Notes: generated from the sequence alone by a model not told the origin. 11,937 nt of DNA from Chromatiales bacterium (GCA_029864785.1 JAOTST010000010.1:1-11937), one strand, 5' to 3'; counted from the stretch's first letter, positions 1-10,155 are shown. Numbers and translations are program-made.

Positions 1-2
1 GT

Positions 3-605
3 GTGTTTGAAAAATTCATCACCAATTTTGAATCCAAACAGACACAGTCCACTTTTAATATCAAAAATAACTCTAATAATAATTTTACTATTACACGTCC
101 TAAAAACAGGGTCGCTAATCCAACTGTTACTGCCTCACTAGAGTCGGCCAACCAAGCTTCTATGGCTCAGCTCTTAAATAGCTATGCGCACTACGTCAAT
201 GATCTCACCACTCAACAAATTGCTGCTGAAATTAAACAAAATCAACAACAGCAAATTACTCGCCTCAGTGACGCCATTACGCTTGCCAAAACGTTAGAGC
301 TCAAACGCCCAAAAAGCTATGCCCTACCTGAAGGAACACCGCTGGAGTTCTATGGTTATCAATATCTTGAAGCCAAAAAGACCTCTCTTGAAAACAAAAT
401 AAATAGTAGCCCCCTTAATGATAATAGTTTTACTACTGTTAAATTCGACACCGAGGCCTCTACACCATCCAGCCCCATAAAACCCCGGAAGAAATTGATT
501 ATTATTTTAAGCGTCGTGCTTGGAATAATGTTCGGCATTTTCACCGCCTTTCTACTCCATGCGATCCAGTCACACAAAGAAAAGCTGGCGGCACTCCCTA
601 ACTAG
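3..605 (+). CDS. Wzz-family polysaccharide chain-length regulator, C-terminal part
   Basis: The visible 200 residues look like the C-terminal two thirds of a Wzz/chain-length-determinant protein, an inner-membrane protein that sets the modal length of O-antigen or similar polysaccharides. Near the left edge is FEKFITNFES, resembling the segment after the first periplasmic domain. A Gln/Asn-rich helical stretch follows (about 45-100), then the FYGYQYLEAKKTSLE helix (about 116-130). A Pro/Lys-rich approach to the membrane (STPSSPIKPRKK, 153-164) precedes one hydrophobic segment (about 165-188) and a short cytoplasmic tail. The N-terminal membrane segment expected of the family is missing, so the GTG at position 3 is almost certainly not the real start; the frame is open to the window edge. 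The DNA is AT-rich, with Asn-rich low complexity (NNSNNN), as in many polysaccharide loci. It ends 61 bp before glyQ. The family call is fairly safe; the exact polysaccharide is unknown. Confidence 0.75.
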   Translation: MFEKFITNFESKQTQSTFNIKNNSNNNFTITRPKNRVANPTVTASLESANQASMAQLLNSYAHYVNDLTTQQIAAEIKQNQQQQITRLSDAITLAKTLELKRPKSYALPEGTPLEFYGYQYLEAKKTSLENKINSSPLNDNSFTTVKFDTEASTPSSPIKPRKKLIIILSVVLGIMFGIFTAFLLHAIQSHKEKLAALPN

Positions 606-628
606 TTCTACCGCCCACCAAATATCGC

Positions 629-634
629 TATAAT
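629..634 (+). promoter_or_regulatory. Probable -10 element of the glyQS operon promoter
   Basis: A perfect TATAAT lies in the 61-bp gap between the wzz stop and glyQ. The -35 region at 17 bp spacing (606-611, TTCTAC) is poor, so this is either a weak promoter or one needing an activator. Transcription would start near 641, giving a leader of roughly 25 nt that contains the AAAGGG ribosome-binding site at 655-660. I see no terminator hairpin between wzz and glyQ, so read-through from wzz is possible. Confidence 0.45.
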
Positions 635-666
635 GTACCCTTTTACTGCTTTACAAAGGGTGCAAC

Positions 667-1599
667 TTGAGCACAGCAACTAGTCCGTACGACACCACCA
701 CCTTTCAGGGGTTAATCCTCGCCCTTCAGAACTACTGGGCAGAGCAGGGGTGCATTATTCTGCAACCGCTTGATCTTGAGGTGGGTGCCGGAACCTTCCA
801 CCCAGCCACATTCCTGCGCTCGATTGGACCGGAGCCGTGGGCCGCCGCCTATGTGCAGCCTTCACGTCGCCCTACCGATGGCCGCTATGGGGAAAATCCC
901 AACCGTCTGCAGCACTACTATCAGTTTCAGGTGATGATCAAACCTTCACCGCTGGAGATTCAGGATCTCTATCTTGGCTCACTGAAGATGCTCGGTATCG
1001 ACCCACTGGAGCACGATATCCGCTTTGTTGAAGATAACTGGGAATCACCTACTTTGGGTGCCTGGGGTCTCGGCTGGGAGGTTTGGCTTAATGGCATGGA
1101 GGTGACTCAGTTTACCTACTTCCAACAGGTGGGTGGACTCGAATGTCGTCCCGTCACCGGCGAGATCACCTACGGTCTTGAACGCATCGCTATGTATCTA
1201 CAGGGCGTAGAGTCTGTCTATGATCTGGTCTGGACCCACGATGGCCCCGCCGGCAAGGTGACCTACGGTGATGTCTTCCATCAAAATGAGGTAGAGCAAT
1301 CGACCTTCAACTTTGACCACGCCCATGTCGATACCCTTTTTGAGCAGTTTGATTTCTATGAACGTGAAAGCAGCAAACTGATCGACGAAGATTTACCGCT
1401 ACCTGCTTACGAGATGGTGCTCAAGGCATCACACATCTTTAATCTGCTCGATGCCCGCCACGCTATTTCAGTCACCGAGCGTCAGCGCTTTATCCTCCGA
1501 GTGCGTGCCCTTTCACGCGCCGTGGCACAAACCTATTATGAGTCACGAGAAAAACTCGGCTTTCCGATGTTGAAAAAGAGCACGGGAGATAAATCATGA
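667..1599 (+). CDS. glyQ: Glycyl-tRNA synthetase alpha subunit
   Basis: This is the catalytic subunit of the bacterial alpha2-beta2 glycyl-tRNA synthetase, which makes glycyl-AMP and charges tRNA-Gly in the cytoplasm. The 310 residues compare with about 303 in E. coli and match almost end to end. Visible blocks are [17 protein letters not shown] near the N terminus, the motif-2-like region [17 protein letters not shown] (64-80), the glycine-pocket region [19 protein letters not shown] (131-149) and the class II motif 3 [13 protein letters not shown] (165-177). The start is TTG at 667. An in-frame stop sits at 631-633, no ATG or GTG lies between, and AAAGGG at 655-660 is well placed. The stop overlaps the glyS start in an ATGA, implying translational coupling, which suits two subunits needed in equal amounts. 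Confidence 0.97.
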   Translation: MSTATSPYDTTTFQGLILALQNYWAEQGCIILQPLDLEVGAGTFHPATFLRSIGPEPWAAAYVQPSRRPTDGRYGENPNRLQHYYQFQVMIKPSPLEIQDLYLGSLKMLGIDPLEHDIRFVEDNWESPTLGAWGLGWEVWLNGMEVTQFTYFQQVGGLECRPVTGEITYGLERIAMYLQGVESVYDLVWTHDGPAGKVTYGDVFHQNEVEQSTFNFDHAHVDTLFEQFDFYERESSKLIDEDLPLPAYEMVLKASHIFNLLDARHAISVTERQRFILRVRALSRAVAQTYYESREKLGFPMLKKSTGDKS

Positions 1600-3722
1600 G
1601 TGTCATAGAAAATAGAGACCTGCTGATTGAACTGGGTACCGAGGAGCTTCCACCAAAGGCGCTCAAAAAACTCTCCGATGCCTTTACCAAGGGGATTGTT
1701 AGTGGTCTTAAAGGTGCCCAGCTTAACTTTGGCCAGGTCGACAGCTTCGCCACACCCCGTCGCTTGGCAGTACTGATTCACGGCCTCGATACCGCCCAAC
1801 CCAATCGTGATGTTGAAAAGAAGGGGCCCGCCGTCAAGGCGGCCTACGATGCCGACGGCAATCCCACCAAGGCACTTGAAGGTTTTTCCCGATCCTGCGG
1901 AATTACCCCTGATCAGCTCGAAAAAATCGAGACCCCCAAGGGAGAGTGGCTCGTTTTCCGTGAGCAGCAACAGGGAGAGCAGACCAGCCAGCTGATTCCC
2001 GACATGATTAAAGAGTCACTCCATAAACTCCCCATCCCCAAAAGGATGCGCTGGGGAGCCCTTGATTCGGAGTTTGTAAGACCGGTTCAGTGGCTGCTTA
2101 TTCTGTTTGGCGATGAGGTGGTCGATACCGAGATCCTTAGCCAGAAATCGGGGCGCATCACTCGCGGTCACCGCTTCCACTGCCCCGAACCCATTACGAT
2201 CACGACTCCTGCCAGCTATGCCGAAACACTAAAAGGGCAGGGGAGGGTCATCGCCGACTACGCCGAGCGCAAGAACCTGATTGAGCAACAGGTGATTGCC
2301 GCCGCCAAAGAGGCCAAGGGTGAGGCCGTTATCGATCCGAACCTTTTAGATGAGGTGACAGGCCTGGTCGAGTGGCCCATTGCGGTCGTCGGCAACTTTG
2401 ATAAGAAGTTTCTTGAAGTCCCACCCGAGTCGCTTATCTCGGCAATGAAGGGTCATCAGAAATACTTCCACATGGTCGATGAGAGCCAACAGTTACTGCC
2501 CAATTTTATTACCCTCAGCAACATTGAGAGTAGCAATCCCGATGTGGTTCGCCACGGTAATGAGCGCGTCATCACACCTCGTCTCACCGATGCCATGTTC
2601 TTTTGGGAACAGGACGCCAAACACTCGCTAGAGTCCCGTCTGGGCAGCCTCAGCAAGGTGGTTTTCCAGAAACAGCTCGGTACGCTGCGTGATAAGACCG
2701 ATCGTATTGTTGAGCTCTCTCAATCGATTGCTTCAGAACTAGGTTCTGACAGGGAGCAGGCTGCCCTTGCGGCGATGCTCTCCAAGTGTGACCTGATGAC
2801 TGAGATGGTCGGTGAGTTCCCCGATCTTCAGGGGCTGATGGGTTACTACTATGCAAAGAAGGAGGGGATAAGCGAGAAGACTGCCAAGGCACTTGATGAG
2901 TGTTATATGCCTCGTAACGCCGCCGACAACCTTCCTGAGGGAGAGATTGGTCAGATTGTGGCGATCGCGGATCGTATCGATACCCTGGTCGGGATCTTCG
3001 GAATCGGTCAGAAGCCAACGGGCACCAAAGACCCGTTTGCGCTGCGTCGTGCCTCTCTGGCACTGCTGCGGATCATGATCGAAAAAGGGCTCGATCTCGA
3101 CCTGGAAAAGCTGCTTCAACAGGCCTCTGAAAACCTTAAAAATCAACTCTCCGATGATGCCGACTCACTCCTTCTGGAAAACCTTACCGATCAAACAGTA
3201 GCTCTGGAGGCAATGGACTATACCCTTGAGAGAGTAAACGCTTACTATCAAGATAGGGGAGTACACTACTCGGTTATCGATGCCGTTCTGGCGCTTCGAC
3301 CCACCTCACCACTGGACCTTGATCAGCGTATTTCAGCGGTTGCCGCGTTCCAGAAACTCGATGAGGCTGAGAGCCTTGCCGCTGCCAATAAGCGTATCGG
3401 TAACATTCTGCGTAAGGTCGAAGGGGGGGTATCTGATAACTACGATAGTGCCCTCTTTAATGAGGAGGCTGAAAAGGCACTGGCGATACAACTGGAAGAG
3501 GTTACCGCCCAGGTTGAGCCGCTGTTTAGCAGCCGTAATTATACCGATGGACTCAAACAGCTGGCGCATATGCGCGATAGCGTGGATCACTTTTTTGATT
3601 CGGTGATGGTGATGGATGACGATGAAGCCATTCGCAATAATCGACTCGCCCTGTTGAAACGGCTTAACCAGCTATTTACCCACGTTGCCGACCTCTCTCT
3701 GCTAAAAGGAGATTCAAAATGA
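1596..3722 (+). CDS. glyS: Glycyl-tRNA synthetase beta subunit
   Basis: This is the large subunit of tetrameric glycyl-tRNA synthetase; it binds tRNA-Gly and is needed for charging with GlyQ. The 708 residues are slightly longer than the roughly 689 of E. coli. Hallmarks in order are [14 protein letters not shown] near the N terminus, [84 protein letters not shown] in the HD-like region, [20 protein letters not shown], and the C-terminal anticodon-binding part ending in [24 protein letters not shown]. The ATG overlaps the glyQ stop (ATGA) and is preceded by GGGAGA. The gene ends in another ATGA overlap with the MazG-like gene. No internal disruption is seen. Confidence 0.97.
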   Translation: MSVIENRDLLIELGTEELPPKALKKLSDAFTKGIVSGLKGAQLNFGQVDSFATPRRLAVLIHGLDTAQPNRDVEKKGPAVKAAYDADGNPTKALEGFSRSCGITPDQLEKIETPKGEWLVFREQQQGEQTSQLIPDMIKESLHKLPIPKRMRWGALDSEFVRPVQWLLILFGDEVVDTEILSQKSGRITRGHRFHCPEPITITTPASYAETLKGQGRVIADYAERKNLIEQQVIAAAKEAKGEAVIDPNLLDEVTGLVEWPIAVVGNFDKKFLEVPPESLISAMKGHQKYFHMVDESQQLLPNFITLSNIESSNPDVVRHGNERVITPRLTDAMFFWEQDAKHSLESRLGSLSKVVFQKQLGTLRDKTDRIVELSQSIASELGSDREQAALAAMLSKCDLMTEMVGEFPDLQGLMGYYYAKKEGISEKTAKALDECYMPRNAADNLPEGEIGQIVAIADRIDTLVGIFGIGQKPTGTKDPFALRRASLALLRIMIEKGLDLDLEKLLQQASENLKNQLSDDADSLLLENLTDQTVALEAMDYTLERVNAYYQDRGVHYSVIDAVLALRPTSPLDLDQRISAVAAFQKLDEAESLAAANKRIGNILRKVEGGVSDNYDSALFNEEAEKALAIQLEEVTAQVEPLFSSRNYTDGLKQLAHMRDSVDHFFDSVMVMDDDEAIRNNRLALLKRLNQLFTHVADLSLLKGDSK

Positions 3723-4045
3723 ACAGGGACTCCTATCAAGAAATGCTCGATGCCGTACAGGCGTTTCACGACAAGCATGACTTTAAAAATAAGGGCGGGG
3801 AGGAGCTGACCTACCGCATGACCCTAATGGCCGAAGAGCTTGGTGAGATGGCGGCCTGTATCAGTAAGGGAAAGCCTAAAGAGGAGCTGGCGGAAGAGAC
3901 CGCCGACCTCTTTATCCTGCTTATGGGTACTGCCATCTCGGCCGGTTTCGATCTCAATGAGTCGTTCTGGGCCAAGATGGACAAGATCATGAAGCGTGAT
4001 TCTAGAATGGTCGATGGTCGTATCCGTGTCTCTGAATTTCGTTAG
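3719..4045 (+). CDS. MazG-like nucleotide pyrophosphohydrolase
   Basis: A small all-alpha NTP pyrophosphohydrolase of the MazG superfamily, which removes pyrophosphate from (often non-canonical) nucleoside triphosphates using Mg2+. The family metal-binding signature EExxE...ExxD is present as E39-E40-x-x-E43 followed by E60-x-x-D63 (ETADLFILL). At 108 residues it is a single-domain form, about the size of MazG-like and dCTPase-like proteins rather than the two-domain E. coli MazG. The ATG at 3719 overlaps the glyS stop (ATGA), with a strong AAAGGAGA just upstream, so it is translationally coupled to glyS. Its C terminus carries basic and aromatic residues (MVDGRIRVSEFR). The substrate cannot be read from the sequence; a house-cleaning role is inferred from the family. 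A phosphoribosyl-ATP pyrophosphatase role is unlikely because no histidine genes are nearby. Confidence 0.85.
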   Translation: MNRDSYQEMLDAVQAFHDKHDFKNKGGEELTYRMTLMAEELGEMAACISKGKPKEELAEETADLFILLMGTAISAGFDLNESFWAKMDKIMKRDSRMVDGRIRVSEFR

Positions 4046-4064
4046 AACAACAAAGTAGATCATC

Positions 4065-4604
4065 TTGAAACTGATCATTCTGGATCGCGATGGGGTCATC
4101 AACTACGACTCCGACAACTACATTAAATCGGTAGAAGAGTTTATCCCGCTTCCAGGATCCCTTGAGGCGATCGCTGCGCTCAACAGCGCAGGTTATCGTA
4201 TCGCCATTGCTACTAATCAATCCGGTATCTCTCGCGGTTACTACGATATCGACACACTCGATGCGATGCATAAAAAACTCGCTTCCGAGCTTGAAAAGGT
4301 TGGTGGCCATATCGACTATATCGCCTACTGTCCCCATGGCCCTGATGACCACTGCTCGTGTCGCAAACCCCTAAGTGGCATGTTGGAAAAGATTGCCCAA
4401 CACTTCGATACTGAACTCTCTGGTGTACCGGTTGTTGGGGATTCTCTGCGGGACCTGCAATCTGCCCAAACGGTGGGGGCTAGCCCCATGCTGGTAAAGA
4501 CCGGCAAGGGTGAGAGAACCATTACCAAAGAGGAGGGGATAGAAGGTATTCCTGTTTTTGCTGACCTCGCTGCCGCCGCTGCCCACCTGATAGAGAAAAA
4601 TTAA
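4065..4604 (+). CDS. gmhB: D-glycero-beta-D-manno-heptose 1,7-bisphosphate 7-phosphatase
   Basis: A cytoplasmic HAD-superfamily phosphatase that removes the 7-phosphate of heptose bisphosphate on the way to ADP-heptose for the LPS inner core. Motif I is DRDGVIN with nucleophile D7 and acid/base D9. Motif II is TNQSGI (50-55). The GmhB-type zinc loop has C89, H91, C97 and C99 followed by RKP. The acidic metal-binding motif is VVGDSLRDL with D126 and D130. Its 179 residues are close to the family norm (about 190 in E. coli). The start is TTG at 4065, supported by the immediate MKLIILDRDG homology and the absence of another start; the ribosome-binding site is weak (AAAGTAGA). A related histidinol-phosphate phosphatase is the main alternative, but the gene context (LPS/lipid genes, as in Pseudomonas) favours GmhB. 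It starts 19 bp after the MazG-like gene and ends 1 bp before the acyltransferase. Confidence 0.9.
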   Translation: MKLIILDRDGVINYDSDNYIKSVEEFIPLPGSLEAIAALNSAGYRIAIATNQSGISRGYYDIDTLDAMHKKLASELEKVGGHIDYIAYCPHGPDDHCSCRKPLSGMLEKIAQHFDTELSGVPVVGDSLRDLQSAQTVGASPMLVKTGKGERTITKEEGIEGIPVFADLAAAAAHLIEKN

Positions 4605-4605
4605 G

Positions 4606-5304
4606 ATGCTCGCTCTTCGCACCACTTTTTTTTATATTGGGCTTATTCTCTTTACCCTGCCCCATACCACAATTACACCTCTACTTTGGCTTACTCCCTA
4701 CAAACTGCGGCGAGCATATTTGGGGATCTGGGCTCACTTTACCCTCTGGTGGCTCAAGTTCACCTGCAATCTTGACTACCGGGTAGAAGGGCAAGAGAAC
4801 ATCCCCGCAGAAGCATCCATTATTCTCGCCAAACACCAATCCACCTGGGAGACCGTTGCAATGCAGCGCATATTTCCACTACAGACCTGGGTCTTAAAAC
4901 GTGAGCTGTTGTGGATTCCATTTTTTGGCTGGGGACTAGCGATGACTCGCCCAATCGCCATTGACCGAGCTGCCGGTAAAAAGGCGCTCAAACAGGTAAT
5001 AAAGCAGGGAACAGACCGCCTCAAACAGGGGATTTGGGTAGTCGTCTTTCCTGAAGGAACACGTACCCTATACGGCAGCAGAAAAAAATATGCGATTGGC
5101 GGGGCGATGCTTGCCGAAAAAAGTGGCTACCCGGTAGTTCCCGTAGCCCACAACGCGGGAAAATATTGGCCTAAGGTGGGATTGATCAAACCAGGAACAA
5201 TTACCCTTTCTATTGGTCCAACTATCTCAACAAAAGATATAAAAACTAAAGAAATCAATAGGTTATCTGAGGAGTGGATCGAAAACCGGTGTCTAGAGCT
5301 GTAG
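4606..5304 (+). CDS. 1-acyl-sn-glycerol-3-phosphate acyltransferase (PlsC-type)
   Basis: A membrane-associated acyltransferase of the PlsC/LPLAT family, which acylates lysophosphatidic acid to phosphatidic acid at the cytoplasmic face of the inner membrane. A hydrophobic N-terminal segment (about 8-30) acts as membrane anchor. The catalytic motif reads KHQSTWE (H77 to E82), that is H-x4-E in place of the commoner H-x4-D. Further blocks are RPIAIDR (115-121), the glycerol-phosphate-binding VVVFPEGTRT (145-154) and YPVVPVAHNAG. The length of 232 residues is normal. The ATG follows the gmhB stop by one base, so translation is probably coupled. The same position next to gmhB is held by the acyltransferase called LptA/PlsC in Pseudomonas. 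It is the last gene of the operon; a strong hairpin lies 27 bp after the stop. Acyl-chain and acceptor specificity cannot be told. Confidence 0.9.
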   Translation: MLALRTTFFYIGLILFTLPHTTITPLLWLTPYKLRRAYLGIWAHFTLWWLKFTCNLDYRVEGQENIPAEASIILAKHQSTWETVAMQRIFPLQTWVLKRELLWIPFFGWGLAMTRPIAIDRAAGKKALKQVIKQGTDRLKQGIWVVVFPEGTRTLYGSRKKYAIGGAMLAEKSGYPVVPVAHNAGKYWPKVGLIKPGTITLSIGPTISTKDIKTKEINRLSEEWIENRCLEL

Positions 5305-5330
5305 CCCATCCTAACCTCTCTTAGCAAATA

Positions 5331-5363
5331 AAAAGGCTGTTGGATAAAATCCAACAGCCTTTT
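5331..5363. terminator. Bidirectional intrinsic terminator between plsC and gyrB
   Basis: A perfect 14-bp stem, AAAAGGCTGTTGGA (5331-5344) paired with TCCAACAGCCTTTT (5350-5363), closes a 5-nt TAAAA loop. On the plus strand it runs into a T tract (to 5365); on the minus strand into TTTTTATTTG. It lies between two convergent gene ends (plsC stop at 5304, gyrB stop at 5390), so it can end transcription from both sides. Confidence 0.93.
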
Positions 5364-5389
5364 TTATACCGAGAAAGTCGATGTTTTAG

Positions 5390-7843
<2,454 letters not shown>

Positions 7844-7847
7844 TCAG

Positions 7848-8942
7848 CTATTGTACCATCTCGGTGAGTAAACCTTGTTTCACGTGAAACAATTTCTCAC
7901 CCTGTTGCACATACGCCTCTATATTTATGAGGTCTGTTGCTGATACAAAAAGCTGTAGTTGCAAGTCTCTCACCAAATTAAAGAGCAATTCAATATTAAT
8001 AACATCGAGCTCTGCAAAAATATCATCCATCAATATAATTGGATCGACACTCATCTGTTTTCTAAAGTGAATCAGTTGAGCTACTGTTAACAAGACTTGT
8101 AACACTTTTTTTTCACCCCGAGAGAGAATTTCTCTAATAGGAACACCATCTAAAGAAATTTTAAAATCTGCTCGATGTGGGCCTTGATGGGTAAATCCTC
8201 TATCAATATCCTGTTCTCTGCTATTAATGAGTGCTTCTTCGAGTGAAATACCACTCTTCCACCCGGATGAGTAGTTAATATTTAACTTATTAATATCAAA
8301 AGAAACTTTAAATTTGTTGGCTATCTCTTGTTTTAACGTCTGCAATACCTGATCAAATAGATCTCTTCTGTATTTATCAATTTGTTCTGCATAATTACAT
8401 AAGACCTTATCCCAATGATCTAATTTTGATCCGTTTCGTGTTCTCAATATTTTATTTCTTTGAGATAGCGTTTTTTTATAATTTGATATAAGTTCATTAT
8501 AATCATGTTTCACGTGAAACAGTGACCAATCAATAAACGATCGACGTCTTTCTGGCGAACCATCAACTAAATCGCACTGTTCAGGAGATATTGTTAGTTG
8601 AGGGAAATAAGAGGCTAAAATTGAAGCTTTGTGAATTGGTTCTTGATTAATCCGGATCTTAAATTGATTTAACTCCGATTCTCGATTAAGACCCACACGG
8701 TAATGAGTTAATCCAGCAGAAATTTTTGCAAAAATGGTAAAGCTACTCTTATCTGATCTAACAATACGAGAGCTCTTTTTTGTTCGAAATGAACGCGCTG
8801 AAGTAATCAAGGATATAGCCTCAATAAGAGAGCTCTTTCCTGAACCATTACTACCGATAATAAAATTGATGCTAGGGGAGGGGAAAAGTACAACATCCTC
8901 CAGATTTCTTACATTTGAGATCTGGAGTTTTTCAATAATCAT
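7848..8942 (-). CDS. recF: DNA replication and repair protein RecF
   Basis: An SMC-like ATPase that, with RecO and RecR, loads RecA at single-strand gaps. It is 364 residues (357 in E. coli). Walker A is GSNGSGKSS (30-38), the ABC signature is LSRGEKK (273-279), and Walker B is PIILMDDIFAELD (301-313). Other RecF blocks are VDGSPERRRSFIDW (126-139), QRNKILR and THQGPHRADF. The ATG start agrees with the family N terminus, but no good ribosome-binding site sits close to it (AAAGG is about 22 nt upstream), so it may depend on coupling to dnaN, 27 bp upstream. The gene is strikingly AT-rich beside glyS. It contains two perfect parS sites, both read as LFHVK(H/Q), at residues 141-146 and 351-356. 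Confidence 0.97.
   Translation of the reverse strand: MIIEKLQISNVRNLEDVVLFPSPSINFIIGSNGSGKSSLIEAISLITSARSFRTKKSSRIVRSDKSSFTIFAKISAGLTHYRVGLNRESELNQFKIRINQEPIHKASILASYFPQLTISPEQCDLVDGSPERRRSFIDWSLFHVKHDYNELISNYKKTLSQRNKILRTRNGSKLDHWDKVLCNYAEQIDKYRRDLFDQVLQTLKQEIANKFKVSFDINKLNINYSSGWKSGISLEEALINSREQDIDRGFTHQGPHRADFKISLDGVPIREILSRGEKKVLQVLLTVAQLIHFRKQMSVDPIILMDDIFAELDVINIELLFNLVRDLQLQLFVSATDLINIEAYVQQGEKLFHVKQGLLTEMVQ
7876..7891. promoter_or_regulatory. parS centromere site 1 (ParB binding)
   Basis: TGTTTCACGTGAAACA, a perfect match to the canonical 16-bp chromosomal parS palindrome; symmetry extends one base on each side (7875-7892). ParB nucleates here and spreads with CTP to organise and segregate the origin. 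It falls inside recF near its 3' end, encoding LFHVKQ (residues 351-356). parA and parB are not in the window; in relatives they lie on the other side of rpmH, past gidAB. Confidence 0.95.
8506..8521. promoter_or_regulatory. parS centromere site 2 (ParB binding)
   Basis: A second perfect TGTTTCACGTGAAACA, 630 bp from the first and also inside recF, encoding LFHVKH (residues 141-146). Both copies are in the same codon phase. They lie about 1.6 and 2.3 kb from the candidate unwinding element in the dnaN/dnaA gap, a typical origin-proximal position for parS. Confidence 0.95.
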
Positions 8943-8969
8943 ACTGAATAAAAATAAATTTAAACCTTT

Positions 8970-10082
8970 TTATAACTTCATAGGCATAACAACATATTTC
9001 ACACCCTCTTCTTTCTTAGAGAGTATGAGACAACTGCTATCACTGTTAGTAAATCGAATTAAGACCTTTTCATCAGAAAACGCATTAAGTGCATCAATTA
9101 AATAGGAGACATTAAAACCGATCTCTAACTCCTCCTGATAAGGATAATTGACTTCTACCTCCTCTTCAGCCTCTTCTTGCTCAGGATTGTTAATTGTTAA
9201 AGAGAGTCTATTTTCATTAAGCAAAAATCTAATCCCTCGATATTTTTCATTTGAAAGAACAGAGGTACGAATAAGCGCCTGTTTTAGCTGCTCTCGATCT
9301 GCCTCCATGATCTTATTGCTCTCATCTATATCTGGGATAACTCGAGTGTAGTCCGGAAAACGGCCATCAATTAATTTTGCACTAAATATCGTACTATCAA
9401 ATTTAGCCTGTAAAAAATTATTATTTAATGTAATTTCACAACCATCATCACTATCCACCAGTAGTCTTTGAAGTTCTGATACCCCTTTTCTGGGAATAAT
9501 AATCTGCTGTTCGCTTAAAGAATCAGAGATTTCACTCGACATTAATGCTAAACGATGTCCATCTGTAGCCACACAAGTTATTTTATTTCCATTAGTTTCA
9601 AATAACAGACCATTCAAATAATACCGAACATCCTGATTAGCCATACAGAAATGTGTTTTTTCAAATAATTTTTTCAAAGATGCTTGTGAAATAGAAAAAT
9701 TGGTCATTCCTGTTACAGAATCCATCGAAGGAAAATCTTGCGGTGGTAACTGAGTCAAAGAGAAGCGACTCTTTCCTGATCGAACAACCGTTCTATTTTT
9801 TTCAAGCGTAAAAGTAATTAAAGACTCATCGGGAAGATTTCTACAAATATCCGTCAATTTTCGTGCGGGAAGCGTAAGTTCCATTGGCTCATCAATACTC
9901 TGGTTAAGAGTAATTTCCGTTTTAAGTTGAATCTCTAAATCGGTGCCTGTAAATATTGCCCTATTGCCTTCAATTTGGATCAATACATTAGCTAAAATTG
10001 GAAGTGTCTGTCTTTTTTCTACAACACCACATATTGCTAAAAGGGGCTTAAGCAGTGCGTCTCTAGAAATTTCAAAGCGCAT
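8970..10082 (-). CDS. dnaN: DNA polymerase III beta subunit (sliding clamp)
   Basis: The ring-shaped dimeric processivity clamp that tethers Pol III and other clamp-binding proteins to DNA. It is 370 residues (366 in E. coli) and collinear with the three-domain beta clamp. The N terminus is MRFEISRDALLKPL, with ICGVVEKRQTLPILANVLI. Domain 1/2 blocks are TGTDLEIQL, LTLPARKLTDICRNLP and YYLNGLLFE. Domain 3 has NPEQEEAEEEVEVNY and EIGFNVSYLIDALNA. The C terminus, YVVMPMKL, differs from the E. coli end by one residue (R to K) and supplies the clamp-binding pocket. The ATG at 10082 follows a good AAGGAT ribosome-binding site. The gene is AT-rich, like recF. It could be read from dnaA or from a local promoter in the dnaA/dnaN gap. 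Confidence 0.98.
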   Translation of the reverse strand: MRFEISRDALLKPLLAICGVVEKRQTLPILANVLIQIEGNRAIFTGTDLEIQLKTEITLNQSIDEPMELTLPARKLTDICRNLPDESLITFTLEKNRTVVRSGKSRFSLTQLPPQDFPSMDSVTGMTNFSISQASLKKLFEKTHFCMANQDVRYYLNGLLFETNGNKITCVATDGHRLALMSSEISDSLSEQQIIIPRKGVSELQRLLVDSDDGCEITLNNNFLQAKFDSTIFSAKLIDGRFPDYTRVIPDIDESNKIMEADREQLKQALIRTSVLSNEKYRGIRFLLNENRLSLTINNPEQEEAEEEVEVNYPYQEELEIGFNVSYLIDALNAFSDEKVLIRFTNSDSSCLILSKKEEGVKYVVMPMKL

Positions 10083-10119
10083 TTTTTTATCCTTATACTT
10101 AAATAATAATATTTTTTAA

Positions 10120-10125
10120 ATTATA
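10120..10125 (-). promoter_or_regulatory. Possible dnaN promoter -10 element
   Basis: A perfect TATAAT on the minus strand lies 38 bp upstream of the dnaN ATG, giving a short leader with the AAGGAT ribosome-binding site. No convincing -35 is found at 16-18 bp (CACCCC at 17 bp). It overlaps the AT-rich side of the TAG repeat element, so it could equally be part of the unwinding region rather than a promoter. Confidence 0.3.
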
Positions 10126-10127
10126 GA

Positions 10128-10155
10128 TAGTAGTAGTAGTAAGGGGTGTTAATAA
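10128..10155 (+). repeat. DnaA-trio-like TAG repeat with G4 spacer and degenerate DnaA box
   Basis: TAG x4 plus TAA (10128-10142), GGGG (10143-10146) and TGTTAATAA (10147-10155), which matches the reversed DnaA box TGTGGATAA at 7 of 9 positions. DnaA-trios are runs of 5'-TA(G/A)-3' that bind the DnaA filament on single-stranded DNA next to a box and a GC-rich spacer. Both the polarity and the neighbours fit here. Function is inferred. Confidence 0.5.

Noticed and set aside
3..5. GTG at position 3 as the true start of the wzz-like gene
   Set aside because: The family needs an N-terminal membrane segment and about 100 or more further residues; the frame is open to the left edge, so the gene is cut by the window.
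2650..3146. Two antisense open frames of about 135 codons within glyS
   Set aside because: They lie opposite a strongly conserved coding region, show no family resemblance, and have no ribosome-binding site or promoter; they are shadows.
4002..4352. Antisense open frame across the mazG/gmhB junction
   Set aside because: It overlaps two well-supported genes on the other strand and has no recognisable motif.
4329..4368. Short spacing between the zinc ligands of GmhB compared with E. coli
   Set aside because: The compact C-x-H...C-x-C-RKP loop occurs in many GmhB proteins and all four ligands are present.
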